Shown in pieces: positions 9,494 to 18,273 of a stretch of DNA of 64,000 nucleotides (positions within the stretch are counted from its first letter, which is position 1; each line of letters begins with the position of its first letter). The position numbers and the translations under genes were made by a program. Under the pieces are notes generated by a model. It searched no databases. It had not been told where the DNA came from and worked only from the letters and a program-made list of their open reading frames with translations. This stretch comes from Mycolicibacterium fluoranthenivorans (GTDB lineage Bacteria; Actinomycetota; Actinomycetes; Mycobacteriales; Mycobacteriaceae), in assembly GCF_011758805.1 (NCBI RefSeq), contig NZ_JAANOW010000002.1:62001-126000 (forward strand), given 5' to 3'.

Positions 9494-10898
9494 TCAAACT
9501 GGTGTGGTCAGCGGCGGGCTGTATCCGATGGTGTTGTGCCACAGTGCAAGCCAAGATTTGGACCAGGGCCAGTGGGTGGGCAGGTGCAGGACCGGTCGGT
9601 GTTGCGGGCGGGCGAGTCGGGCTGGAACGTTGATGATCTGGCGGCGCAATGTCGATCCTCGGGCTCGGGTGTGCCGGTCTCCGGCGAGCACGCCGGCCGC
9701 GCGCAGCAGATTGTGAGCGATCCGCCGCGCAGAGTATCCCGGCCGAGTTGGCCCCGAAGCGGCCCGACGGAATGTGGGCCAACGGTCCGTCGATGAGGTC
9801 GGCGAACACGGTTTCAATGATCGCGTGCTGGCGGTGGGTGATGTCGGCCGCCTCGACGGGTAGGTCGGTGTTGGTGAAGAACGGGTGATACCGCCAGATC
9901 GGGAACAGTGCGTCGGGGAAGCGGGCGTCCTTGACGCGGCGCACGATCAGTCGGGCAGTGATTCGATCGGGAGTGGAAGCGAAAGCGGTGTAGCCGATTT
10001 CGGCCACCTCGGCATCGGAGATCCAGCCCCCGGTATCGGGGTCACAGACCGCCCCGGGATAGGACACCGGCGTCCGCGCATCGTCGGCGATGGCGGTGAT
10101 CGCGCGGTCGACCGCGGCGTTGCGGATCATAACCAGGGAGAACTGGGCGCCTGCCCGTCGACACGCCCGCACCACCTTGCGGTTGCCGTAGGCCGAATCT
10201 CCGCGGACCAGAATCTGTCCGTTGGATGCGGCGGCGCGGGCGGTGCCGATCGCCTGGGCGACCATCCGCCCGGCGCCCTTGCCTGAGTTGGTCTTGCCGG
10301 CGCGCAGCCTCATCCCGGCGATCACCGGTGCGGCGCCTGGTGTGCTGATGGTGGTGGCCAGCGGCGAGAGTCCCTTGCGCAGGATCTGCTTGCCGGCGAT
10401 CTTGGTGTGCCCGTAAGAGGCGCCTTGTTTGGCGTGCCCGTAGACCGGACGCAGCAGCGAATCGATGTCGATGAACACCTGCTCATCGGCGCCGGGGAGC
10501 AGGTCGACGCGCCCGCACAAGGCGACCAGATGCTCGCGGAGCACCGATTAGAGTTGGCGGGCGTGACCGAACGTGAACTCCCGCAACAACGTTCCCACCG
10601 TCGAGGGTGCATACACGCCACCGAAGAGCGTCTTCATGCCGCCTAAGCGGATCACGTCGATGTCGTCGATGCAGTCCGCACCGCCGCACATGCCTGCGAT
10701 CAGCGTGGCCAGTTTCGGTGCCGGGTTCGCCGACCCGGACTTGATCCGGGGCGTCGCGATGTGGATCTTGTCTGCCAGTAGGCGCGAGAGCCCGGTCTGC
10801 TGGGCCAACGACATCAGCGGGACCAGCCCGGCGCACGACACGAGATTGTCCTCGTCGAACACCGCGGACTCCGCGACGAACTTATGCGAAACTTGCAC
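9494..10898 (-). pseudogene. IS1380-family DDE transposase, nonsense and frameshift mutations
   Basis: The N-terminus from a GTG at 10,898 (VQVSHKFVAESAVFDEDNLV) is typical of IS1380-family transposases, as are VRGDSAYG and the C-terminal LPTHWPWSKSWLALWHNTIG. A TAA at 10,550-10,548 interrupts the frame after HARQL; GAA there would give QLESVL. Near 9722 one extra base shifts the frame; removing it gives CAAIAHNLLRAAG and an end at 9494. Rebuilt length is about 467 aa, close to the family norm. The protein would catalyse cut-and-paste transposition but is probably inactive here. Confidence 0.8.
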
Positions 10899-10994
10899 CG
10901 GAAGTGCCTTTCTGAACTGGACCGACTGATGCCTAGAGAACACCAATCATCCCAGCTCAGAGGGCACTTTCCTCATTCCGACACTCGAATTACA

Positions 10995-11017
10995 CCAGGT
11001 CAGTCGGTGGATCGAGG
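10995..11017 (-). repeat. Right terminal inverted repeat of the IS1380-family element
   Basis: The partner of 9361-9383, lying upstream of the transposase start. On its outer side the SDR reading frame resumes. Confidence 0.85.
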
Positions 11018-11238
11018 CTAAGGCGCCTGGATGGCGTTCATGCTGTCCGATGCCGCCGACTTCATCTGCGGCAGTGTGATCGTCGTGGATGGCGGCACGG
11101 ATGCGTACTACCGTGCCGATGCCTGGCCGCGGCGCGTGCCCACGACCGGGCTGCCGCGTTATCTCTGGCGGAAAGCAGTATTCGCACGCCGGCGATCCGC
11201 GTCGTGAGATTTCGCCGGTGAGCCCGCGGCCGTTGGCG

Positions 11239-11303
11239 TCAGGCCTCGGCCGGCTGGGCTTCCTGCTCGCGTTTGATTTCCAGGGCGATGTCGATGAGAT
11301 CGA
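11239..11303 (-). pseudogene. C-terminal remnant, possibly of a 4-hydroxy-2-oxovalerate aldolase (HsaF type)
   Basis: The minus strand encodes a stretch starting DLIDIALEIK and ending at a TGA at 11,241-11,239. It follows directly on the truncated hydrolase in another frame. The sequence recalls the C-terminal tail of 4-hydroxy-2-oxovalerate aldolases (DMIxDIALEL-like, from memory), which act at the end of meta-cleavage pathways. Only about 20 residues remain, so this is a suggestion that a deletion fused the start of an hsaD-like gene to the end of an hsaF-like gene. Confidence 0.3.
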
Positions 11304-11633
11304 GTTACCGATGATGTCGATGCGATCGATACCGAGCGCGTCGAGAAAGGGGACGACGGCGCCCTGGGCGGTGACCATCGGGTGACCACCCCAATCATCG
11401 GAGACTCCGAACCCCGGGAACTCGAGCACGAGGCAGCGATGGTATCGAGCGAATGCCGGCAGAACGCCGCGGAAGTTGCGCCAGCCGGTCACTCCGGGCC
11501 CGGATCCGTGAAGAAACAGAACCGGCGGTCCGTCGCCGACATCGTAATGGCGCAGAGTTCCTGCAGCGGTGTCGATTTCGCGCAGATCCGCGGCCAATTC
11601 GGCCTGGTCGGCCACCGCAACTGAATCGGACAC
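11304..11633 (-). pseudogene. Meta-cleavage product hydrolase (HsaD/MhpC type), 3'-truncated
   Basis: A GTG start at 11,633 follows GGGAGG. It encodes the first 110 residues of an alpha/beta hydrolase: the oxyanion motif LHGSGPGVTGWRNF, the strand RCLVLEFPGFG and the nucleophile elbow IIGNS. Homology ends exactly at the nucleophile Ser; the acid and histidine parts are gone. The frame then runs on as nonsense to 10,947. This enzyme class hydrolyses the C-C bond of extradiol ring-cleavage products, so it completes the HsaA/HsaC-like set in this wrecked cluster. Confidence 0.7.
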
Positions 11634-11867
11634 GCACCCTCCCTCGTTAGCCCTGCCCTGTCCAGGCCAGCTTCACCACCTCGTTGGGTAAGGGCAAGGG
11701 GATGTTCCGCTGACCGGTGAGAGCCCGCGCCGGCGACGGTCGCCACTTCGGCATCCCGATGGGCGGGACAAGACATGCGTGATGGTGTCGTCAGGTGCGA
11801 AGGTTCCCCGTCGAGAGTGTCCCGGGTCACAAGATCCGTGGATCGAACGTCGGGAACGGAGCGACTG

Positions 11868-12638
11868 GTGGCGCAACGACAGCTCGCAGCACCGCTACAG
11901 GCGGTGGGCGGGATGTTCGCCATGTCCGTGGACGCCGTCAAGTACGTGGTACGTGGACCGTTTCAGTGGCGCGAGCTTCTCGATCAATCGTGGTTTGTCG
12001 CGCGGGTGGCGCTGGGGCCGACGTTGTTGGTGGCGATTCCGTTCACTGTGCTGGTGAGCTTCACGCTCAACATCTTGTTGCGCGAGCTCGGTGCGGCGGA
12101 TTTGTCCGGTGCGGGTGCGGCTTTCGGGGCGGTGACTCAGGTGGGTCCGATGGTCACGGTGTTGATCGTGGCCGGTGCGGGGGCTACCGCGATGTGTGCG
12201 GATCTGGGGTCGCGCACCATCCGGGAGGAGATCGACGCGATGGAGGTGCTGGGTATCAACCCGGTGCAGCGTCTGGTGACGCCACGGATGCTGGCCTCGG
12301 GTTTGGTGGCGCTGTTGCTCAACAGTCTGGTGGTGATCATCGGTATCCTCGGCGGCTATTTCTTCTCGGTTTTCGTCCAGGACGTCAATCCGGGTGCGTT
12401 CGCGGCCGGTATCACGCTGCTCACCGGGGTGCCCGAGGTCATCATCTCCTGTGTGAAGGCCGGCCTGTTCGGTCTGATCGCCGGTCTGATCGCCTGCTAC
12501 CGTGGGCTGACCATCAGCGGTGGTGGCGCCAAGGCCGTCGGCAACGCGGTCAACGAGACGGTGGTCTATGCCTTCATGGCGCTGTTCGTGGTCAACGTGG
12601 TGGTCACCGCCATCGGTATCCAAATGACCACGCGATGA
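11868..12638 (+). CDS. yrbEA: YrbE/MlaE-family permease, first subunit of the Mce transporter
   Basis: A membrane permease of the MlaE family, predicted to form the channel of a Mce lipid/sterol importer with YrbEB and an MceG ATPase encoded elsewhere. About 256 aa with five or so hydrophobic helices. The MlaE loop is visible as ADLGSRTIREEIDAMEVLGINP. I chose GTG at 11,868 because the AAPLQAVGG-type N-terminus starts there and GGAG lies about 7 bp upstream; the frame is open further upstream. It overlaps yrbEB by an ATGA. It opens an eight-gene operon read to 21,109. Confidence 0.9.
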   Translation: MAQRQLAAPLQAVGGMFAMSVDAVKYVVRGPFQWRELLDQSWFVARVALGPTLLVAIPFTVLVSFTLNILLRELGAADLSGAGAAFGAVTQVGPMVTVLIVAGAGATAMCADLGSRTIREEIDAMEVLGINPVQRLVTPRMLASGLVALLLNSLVVIIGILGGYFFSVFVQDVNPGAFAAGITLLTGVPEVIISCVKAGLFGLIAGLIACYRGLTISGGGAKAVGNAVNETVVYAFMALFVVNVVVTAIGIQMTTR

Positions 12639-13495
12639 CAGGATCAACGGTGACTCTTCAAGCGACCTACTCACGTGTGTTCCGGACGGCACGGCGACCT
12701 GTGGCGGTGGTGGGTGGCATCGGTGACCATGTGCTCTTCTATGGCAGGGCGCTGGCGGCCGTGCCCTACGCCGCCGCGCACTACCGCCACGAAGTGATCC
12801 GGTTGATCGCTGAGATCAGCATGGGTGCAGGCACTTTGGCAATGATCGGCGGCACCGTGGTCATCGTCGGCTTCCTGACCCTGGCGACCGGCGGCGTCCT
12901 GGCGATCCAGGGTTACAGCTCGCTGGGAAATATCGGCATCGAGGCGCTCACCGGGTTCCTCGCGGCGTTCATCAACGTTCGGATCTCCGCCCCCATCGTG
13001 GCGGGTATCGGGCTGGCCGCCACGTTCGGCGCCGGTGTCACGGCGCAGCTGGGCGCCATGCGGATCAACGAGGAGATCGACGCCCTGGAGTCGATGGGCA
13101 TCCGTGGGGTCGAGTACCTGGTGAGCACGCGCATCGTCGCCGGCATGATCGCCATCACGCCGCTGTATTCGATCGCGGTCATCCTGTCCTTCGTCGCCAG
13201 CCAGTTCACCACGGTGGTGCTGCTCGGGCAGTCCGGCGGCCTCTACGACCACTACTTCAACACCTTCCTCAATCCGATCGATCTGTTGTGGTCTTTCCTG
13301 CAGGCGATCCTGATGGCCTTGGCGATCCTGCTCATCCACACCTACTACGGGTTCTTTGCCACCGGTGGTCCGGCGGGTGTCGGTGTGGCAGTGGGCAATG
13401 CGGTGCGCACCTCCTTGATCGTCGTCGTCTCCATCACGCTGCTCACCTCGTTGGCTGTCTACGGTTCCAACGGCAACTTCAACCTCTCCGGTTAG
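12635..13495 (+). CDS. yrbEB: YrbE/MlaE-family permease, second subunit of the Mce transporter
   Basis: A 286-aa MlaE-family integral membrane protein. The conserved cytoplasmic loop reads GAMRINEEIDALESMGIRGVEYL, shared with yrbEA in position and character. Several hydrophobic helices follow. The ATG at 12,635 overlaps the yrbEA stop (ATGA), giving tight translational coupling. It would form a heterodimeric permease with YrbEA in the inner membrane. Confidence 0.92.
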   Translation: MTGSTVTLQATYSRVFRTARRPVAVVGGIGDHVLFYGRALAAVPYAAAHYRHEVIRLIAEISMGAGTLAMIGGTVVIVGFLTLATGGVLAIQGYSSLGNIGIEALTGFLAAFINVRISAPIVAGIGLAATFGAGVTAQLGAMRINEEIDALESMGIRGVEYLVSTRIVAGMIAITPLYSIAVILSFVASQFTTVVLLGQSGGLYDHYFNTFLNPIDLLWSFLQAILMALAILLIHTYYGFFATGGPAGVGVAVGNAVRTSLIVVVSITLLTSLAVYGSNGNFNLSG

Positions 13496-13506
13496 CAGGG
13501 CATGTG

Positions 13507-14694
13507 ATGTCGCGTGGCACTGTTCGACTCTTGACAGGCTCTGTCGCCGTGGCGGTGGTCACTGCGGTCATCGCCGGTGCTGTCGTGTTGTTCCGAGGCG
13601 GGGCCGCCACGACGGTGTCGGTCACGGTGATCTCGCCCCGGGCCGGCCTGGTCCTCAATCCCGAGGCCAAGGTCAAGCTGCACGGAGCCCAGGTCGGCAA
13701 GGTCGTTTCGATCGACTCGCTACCCGACGGGCAGGCCGCGATCCGGCTGGCGATGAATCCCGCCGATCTGTCCCTCATTCCGGCCAATACGTTTGCTCAG
13801 ATCGCGTCCAGCACGGTGTTCGGCGCGAAGTTCGTCGACCTGGTTCCGCCGAAGACGCCCTCGCGGGACACGATGTATGCGGGTCAAGTCCTCGACGCCC
13901 GGCACGTAACCGTGGAGATCAACACGGTGTTCGAACAATTGGTGACGGTGCTGGCCCAGATTCAGCCCGAAAAGCTCAACGAAACACTCGGGGCGCTGGC
14001 GCAAGCCTTCGACGGGCGCGGGGACAAGCTCGGACAGACCATGGCCGACCTTGGCGCCCTGTTGGTCAAGATCGATCCAAGCCTGCCCACACTGAGCCAC
14101 GAGATCGCCGTCATGCCAAGCGTGCTCGGCGCGTACGCCGATGCGGCACCCGATCTGACGAGCACCCTGCGCAACGCCACGCAGCTCAGCGACACGATCG
14201 TGGACCGCCGGGACGATCTCGATGCCCTGCTGATCAGCGCGATCGGACTGGCCGATATCGGCAATGACGTGGTGGCCACCAACAGCGAATCGCTGACCAA
14301 CGTGATGCACCTGCTGGTACCCACCACCACCTTGACGAACCAGTACAACCCGGCGTTGACCTGTGCGCTCAAGGGCGTCGAACCTCTGGCTCTCGGCGCA
14401 CCCCAGCCGTTGCCGGGGGTCATGCTGCTCGATTCGTTCCTCTTGGGGACCGAACGCTACCGCTATCCGAAGAACCTGCCGAAGGTGGCGGCAACCGGTG
14501 GCCCGCAGTGCATGGATTTGCCCAATGTCGGTTTCGGACAGCGCCCTCCGTTCGTGGTCACCGATATCGATGCGAACCCGGCTCAATACGGGAATCAAGG
14601 GATCCTGTTGAACTCCGATGCACTCAAACAAGCGTTGTTCGGGCCCCTGGACGGTCCGCCCCGCAACACCGCCCAGATCGGACAACCCGGATGA
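13507..14694 (+). CDS. mceA: Mce family protein MceA
   Basis: A 395-aa Mce protein. An N-terminal hydrophobic segment (about residues 10-30) anchors or exports it. The MCE/MlaD domain follows at about residues 35-115 (VTVISPRAGLVLNPEAKVKLHG, VFGAKFVDLVPP), then a helical Mce C-terminal region (about 120-300) with DGRGDKLGQTMADL. MceA-F subunits are thought to form a periplasmic conduit for hydrophobic substrates. ATG at 13,507 has a GTG three bases upstream as alternative. The stop overlaps the mceB start. Confidence 0.92.
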   Translation: MSRGTVRLLTGSVAVAVVTAVIAGAVVLFRGGAATTVSVTVISPRAGLVLNPEAKVKLHGAQVGKVVSIDSLPDGQAAIRLAMNPADLSLIPANTFAQIASSTVFGAKFVDLVPPKTPSRDTMYAGQVLDARHVTVEINTVFEQLVTVLAQIQPEKLNETLGALAQAFDGRGDKLGQTMADLGALLVKIDPSLPTLSHEIAVMPSVLGAYADAAPDLTSTLRNATQLSDTIVDRRDDLDALLISAIGLADIGNDVVATNSESLTNVMHLLVPTTTLTNQYNPALTCALKGVEPLALGAPQPLPGVMLLDSFLLGTERYRYPKNLPKVAATGGPQCMDLPNVGFGQRPPFVVTDIDANPAQYGNQGILLNSDALKQALFGPLDGPPRNTAQIGQPG

Positions 14695-15722
14695 CCGGCC
14701 GCTACGGCACCGCGATCAAGTTCGGTGTGTTCGGCGTGACGATGGCACTGCTGACCGGCGCACTGTTCGTGATCATGGGCCAGTTCCGCACCGGCTCGAC
14801 CAACGGCTACACGGCGGTGTTCACCGATGCCTCCAGCCTCAGGGCCGGCGACTCCGTGCGCGTTGCCGGAGTCCGCATCGGAACCGTCGATGACGTGGCT
14901 CTCCAGCCCGACAACACCGTGCTGGTGAGTTTCGACGCCGATCGCAACGTCGTGCTGACCACCGCGACCAAGGTCGCCGTGCGCTATCTGGATCTGGTGG
15001 GTAACCGCTATCTCGAGTTGCTCGACAGCCCCGGGTCGACCCGGACCCAACCGCCGGGCTCGCAGATTCCCCGCGAGCGCACCGAGCCGGCCCTCGATCT
15101 CGATCTGCTGCTGGGAGGGCTCAAACCTGTCATTCAGGGACTCAACGCCCAGAACGTCAACGCCTTGACCAACTCGCTCATCCAGATCCTTCAGGGCCAG
15201 GGCGGCACCGTGGAATCGCTGCTCTCACATACCTCGTCGTTCACCCAGACCCTTGCCGACAACGGCCAGGCGGTGCAACAGCTGATCGACAACCTGCACA
15301 CCGTGATGGCCACGGTGGCGAAAGACGGTGACCAGTTCTCCGGCGTAGTGCAGCGCCTGCAACAGTTGATCACCGGTCTGGCCGAGCAACGCGATCCCAT
15401 CGGTGAAGCCATCACCGCTCTGGACGCCGGTACCGCGTCATTGGCCGACCTGATGACTCAGGCGCGCCCACCGTTGTCGGGCACCGTGGACCAGCTCACG
15501 CGACTGGCGCCGCTGTTGGCTAGCGACGACGGCAAGGCCCGGCTCGACCTGTCGCTGCAGAAAGCGCCCGCGAACTATCGCAAATTGGTACGTCTGGGCT
15601 CCTACGGCAGCTTCATCAATCAGTACTTGTGCGGGATGAACGTCCGCGTCACCGATCTCCAAGGGCGGACCGCCTACTTCCCCTGGATCATGCAGACCAC
15701 CGGCCGTTGCGGGGAGCCCTGA
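14691..15722 (+). CDS. mceB: Mce family protein MceB
   Basis: A 343-aa Mce protein with an N-terminal membrane segment (IKFGVFGVTMALLTGALFVIM), an MCE domain (about 40-115, including RAGDSVRVAGVRIGTV and VRYLDLVGNRYLEL) and a long alpha-helical region that likely builds the tunnel. The C-terminus CGMNVRVTDLQGR with two Cys is typical of MceB. ATG at 14,691 overlaps the mceA stop (ATGA), and its own stop overlaps mceC the same way. Confidence 0.92.
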   Translation: MTGRYGTAIKFGVFGVTMALLTGALFVIMGQFRTGSTNGYTAVFTDASSLRAGDSVRVAGVRIGTVDDVALQPDNTVLVSFDADRNVVLTTATKVAVRYLDLVGNRYLELLDSPGSTRTQPPGSQIPRERTEPALDLDLLLGGLKPVIQGLNAQNVNALTNSLIQILQGQGGTVESLLSHTSSFTQTLADNGQAVQQLIDNLHTVMATVAKDGDQFSGVVQRLQQLITGLAEQRDPIGEAITALDAGTASLADLMTQARPPLSGTVDQLTRLAPLLASDDGKARLDLSLQKAPANYRKLVRLGSYGSFINQYLCGMNVRVTDLQGRTAYFPWIMQTTGRCGEP

Positions 15723-16804
15723 TGTTGAAATACCGCGGATCCCAACTCGTTCGCAGCGGGCTCATCGGCATCGTGCTGATCGTGCTGATCGTCGCCGTCG
15801 GACTGCAGCCACAGGCCTTGTTGTCGTGGGCCACCTCGATCAAATACCAGGCACTGTTTGCCGAAGCCGGCGGGCTCACCGCAGGCAACGATGTCAAGGT
15901 GTCAGGGGTGACCAAGGGCGCGGTCACCGACGTCAGCCTCAGCCACGGCAAGGCGCTGGTGACCTTCACGCTGGACAGCACGGTGCGCCTGGGCACCGAC
16001 ACCACGGCGCATATCCGCACCGGGACGGTGCTCGGCGCGCGCATGCTCGCATTGCAGCCTGCGGGTGCGGACAGCATGCACGCCTCGGACACCATCCCGC
16101 TGACGCATACCTCGTCGCCGTATTCGCTGACCGATGCTGTCAGCGACTTCACCAGCAACACCGCCGCCACCGACACCGGCGCGCTCACCCACTCAATGGA
16201 CACCCTCTCGGACACCATCGACAGGATGGCGCCGCAGCTGGGTCCGACCTTCGACGGTTTGACCCGCCTGTCGCAGACAATCAACGGCCGCAACGAATCT
16301 CTGGCCAAGCTGCTCAAGGGCGCTGCCGATGTCACCGGCATCCTGTCCCAGCGCAGTCAACAGGTCAACACGCTGCTGCTCGATGCCAACACGCTGACTC
16401 AGGTGCTCGACCAACGCCGTTACGCCATCGTCAACCTGCTCGCCAACACCTCGGCACTGTCGCAGCAATTGTCCGGCTTGGTCCATGACAACGAGCAAGA
16501 ACTCGCTCCCACGCTGCAGCAGCTGAATTCGGTGACCGCGATGCTGGAGAAGAACCGTGACAACATCGCCGCCGCGCTGGCGGGATTGGCCAAATACCTA
16601 GTCACCCAAGGTGAGTCGGTGAACAACGGGTTCTACTACAACTCCTATGTCGGTAACCTGCTGCCATCGGAGACTCTGCAGCCCTTCCTGGATTACGCGT
16701 TCGGATTCCGGCGCGGCACAAACGCGGGCCAACCCCCGGACAACGCCGGACCGCGGGCCGAATTCCCATGGCCGCACAACGGCATTCCCGGAGGCAGCCG
16801 ATGA
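15722..16804 (+). CDS. mceC: Mce family protein MceC
   Basis: A 360-aa Mce protein. An N-terminal hydrophobic anchor (LIGIVLIVLIVAVGL) is followed by an MCE domain (ALFAEAGGLTAGNDVKVSG, about 42-115) and a helical domain with heptad-like Leu/Gln content. The final residues are Pro/Gly-rich and lack the long proline tail seen in some MceC proteins. Start and stop both overlap their neighbours, so the whole operon is coupled. Confidence 0.92.
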   Translation: MLKYRGSQLVRSGLIGIVLIVLIVAVGLQPQALLSWATSIKYQALFAEAGGLTAGNDVKVSGVTKGAVTDVSLSHGKALVTFTLDSTVRLGTDTTAHIRTGTVLGARMLALQPAGADSMHASDTIPLTHTSSPYSLTDAVSDFTSNTAATDTGALTHSMDTLSDTIDRMAPQLGPTFDGLTRLSQTINGRNESLAKLLKGAADVTGILSQRSQQVNTLLLDANTLTQVLDQRRYAIVNLLANTSALSQQLSGLVHDNEQELAPTLQQLNSVTAMLEKNRDNIAAALAGLAKYLVTQGESVNNGFYYNSYVGNLLPSETLQPFLDYAFGFRRGTNAGQPPDNAGPRAEFPWPHNGIPGGSR

Positions 16805-18273
16805 TCGCGCGACACAAGGCACGAATCACCCGCACCACGCTGATCGTGTTGGTGGTGTTGGGCTTGGCCGGTGCGGCACTCGTCGTGCGGAACAGTGTCT
16901 TCGGCCCGACCACCATCACGGCCGACTTCACCTCGGCCACGGCGATCTATCCCGGTGACGAGGTCCGCGTGGCCGGCGTCAAAGTCGGCACCATCACCGA
17001 TATCGAACCCGCCGGCGGACAGGCCAGACTCACCATGGCCATCGACCGTGGTGTGGCCGTCCCCGCCGACGCCAAGGCGATCATCATGGCGCAGAACCTC
17101 GTCGCCGCCCGCTATGTCCAGCTGACGCCGGCCTATGAGGATCGCGGACCCGTCCTGGCCGACGGCGCGCAGATCGGGATCGATCGCACTGCCGTGCCCG
17201 TCGAGTGGGATCAGGTCAAAGACCAGCTGATGCGGTTAGCCACCGATCTGGGCCCGATCGGGGGCTCTTCGGCCACCTCCTTGAGTCGATTCATCGACAG
17301 CGCTGCGGCCGCCATGGACGGCAACGGCGACAAATTGCACCAAGCGATCAGTCAACTTTCGGGGGTGGGCCGCATCCTGGCCCAAGGCAGCGGCAACATC
17401 GTCGACATCATCAAGAACTTGCAGATCTTCGTCACCGCGTTGCGCGACAGCAACACCCAGATCGTGCAATTCCAGCATCGTCTGGCCAGTGTCACCAGCG
17501 TCGTTGACGGCAGTCGCTCCGACCTGGATGCGGCATTGACGAATCTCGCCTCGGCAGTCGGCGACGTCCGGCGATTCATCGCCGGCAGTCGCGATGTCAC
17601 CGCCGAACAATTGCAACGCCTCAACAACGTCACCCAGAATCTCGTCGACAACAAGCTCAAACTCGAGAACGTGCTGCATGTTGCGCCCAATGCGATCGCG
17701 AACGGATACAACATCTACAACCCCGACAGCGGAACTGCCGCGGGCGCATTCGCCCTGTCCAACTTCGCCGACCCGGTCTCCGTCGTCTGTTCGGCGATCG
17801 CTGCGGTCAAGAACGCCACGGCAGCCGAAACCTCGAAATTGTGCGCCCAGTATCTCGGTCCCGCGCTGTCGTTGATCAATTTCAACTACCTGCCCATGCC
17901 GTTCAACGCCTATCTGCGTAAGGCACCCAGCCCCGAGAACCTGGTGTATACCGACCCCAATCTGGCACCCGGCGGCTCCGGCGGCCGGCCCCAGCCGGTG
18001 TCACCGCCCCCGGCCGTGTCGGCCTACACCGGGGCCGGCGACGTACCGCCCCCTGCCGGGTGGAACGGGCCTCCGGGGGCACCGGGGGCGTACGCGCCCG
18101 ACGGTCTACCGGCCAATCCGTCGCCCGCGCTGTTCCCCGGTGCTCCGGTCCCGGCCGGGGTGGCCGCGCCGCACGAAACCCCGCAGCAGTCACCGCGCAC
18201 CTTGCGCAACATGCTGCTACCCGCCGAAGGCGGTGTGCCGGCCACGTCGCAGGGGACAGGAGGCACGCCATGA
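16801..18273 (+). CDS. mceD: Mce family protein MceD
   Basis: A 490-aa Mce protein with an N-terminal transmembrane segment (TLIVLVVLGLAGAALVV), an MCE domain (about 40-115, IYPGDEVRVAGVKVGTI and NLVAARYVQLTPAY), a helical region, and from about residue 390 a Pro/Gly/Ala-rich low-complexity tail (PPPAGWNGPPGAPGAY). That tail is typical of MceD and probably extends through the cell wall. The start lies within the last codons of mceC. Confidence 0.92.
   Translation: MIARHKARITRTTLIVLVVLGLAGAALVVRNSVFGPTTITADFTSATAIYPGDEVRVAGVKVGTITDIEPAGGQARLTMAIDRGVAVPADAKAIIMAQNLVAARYVQLTPAYEDRGPVLADGAQIGIDRTAVPVEWDQVKDQLMRLATDLGPIGGSSATSLSRFIDSAAAAMDGNGDKLHQAISQLSGVGRILAQGSGNIVDIIKNLQIFVTALRDSNTQIVQFQHRLASVTSVVDGSRSDLDAALTNLASAVGDVRRFIAGSRDVTAEQLQRLNNVTQNLVDNKLKLENVLHVAPNAIANGYNIYNPDSGTAAGAFALSNFADPVSVVCSAIAAVKNATAAETSKLCAQYLGPALSLINFNYLPMPFNAYLRKAPSPENLVYTDPNLAPGGSGGRPQPVSPPPAVSAYTGAGDVPPPAGWNGPPGAPGAYAPDGLPANPSPALFPGAPVPAGVAAPHETPQQSPRTLRNMLLPAEGGVPATSQGTGGTP

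Larger units (their letters stand above)
9361..11017 (-). mobile_element. IS1380-family insertion sequence inside an SDR gene
   Basis: An element of about 1,657 bp bounded by 23-bp inverted repeats with one mismatch (left 9361-9383, right 10,995-11,017; the outer end begins CCTCGATC). It contains a single transposase gene on the minus strand. The flanks are CTTAG on the left and CTAAG on the right, close to a 4-5 bp target duplication but with one difference. Removing the element and one flank restores the SDR frame. The transposase carries a stop and a frameshift, so the copy looks inactive. Confidence 0.85.
8682..11207 (+). pseudogene. SDR family dehydrogenase, interrupted by a nonsense codon and an IS1380-family element
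   Basis: ATG at 8682 (after AAAGGAG) starts an SDR with the Rossmann motif SGAASGMG. It is stopped by an in-frame TAG at 8742-8744, then continues in the same frame through the catalytic YGTSKMA. After the insertion sequence the gene resumes at about 11,023 with AWMAFMLSD and CGSVIVVDGGTDAYY, ending at TGA 11,205-11,207. Joining base 9360 to 11,023 restores a continuous frame reading PIDLGAWMAFM. The order and end motif resemble 3alpha-hydroxysteroid dehydrogenase/carbonyl reductase-type SDRs. It is non-functional as it stands. Confidence 0.75.

Noticed and set aside
9356-11022. A perfect 5-bp target duplication for the IS1380-family element
   Set aside because: The flanks are CTTAG and CTAAG, which differ by one base and are reverse complements, so an exact duplication cannot be claimed.
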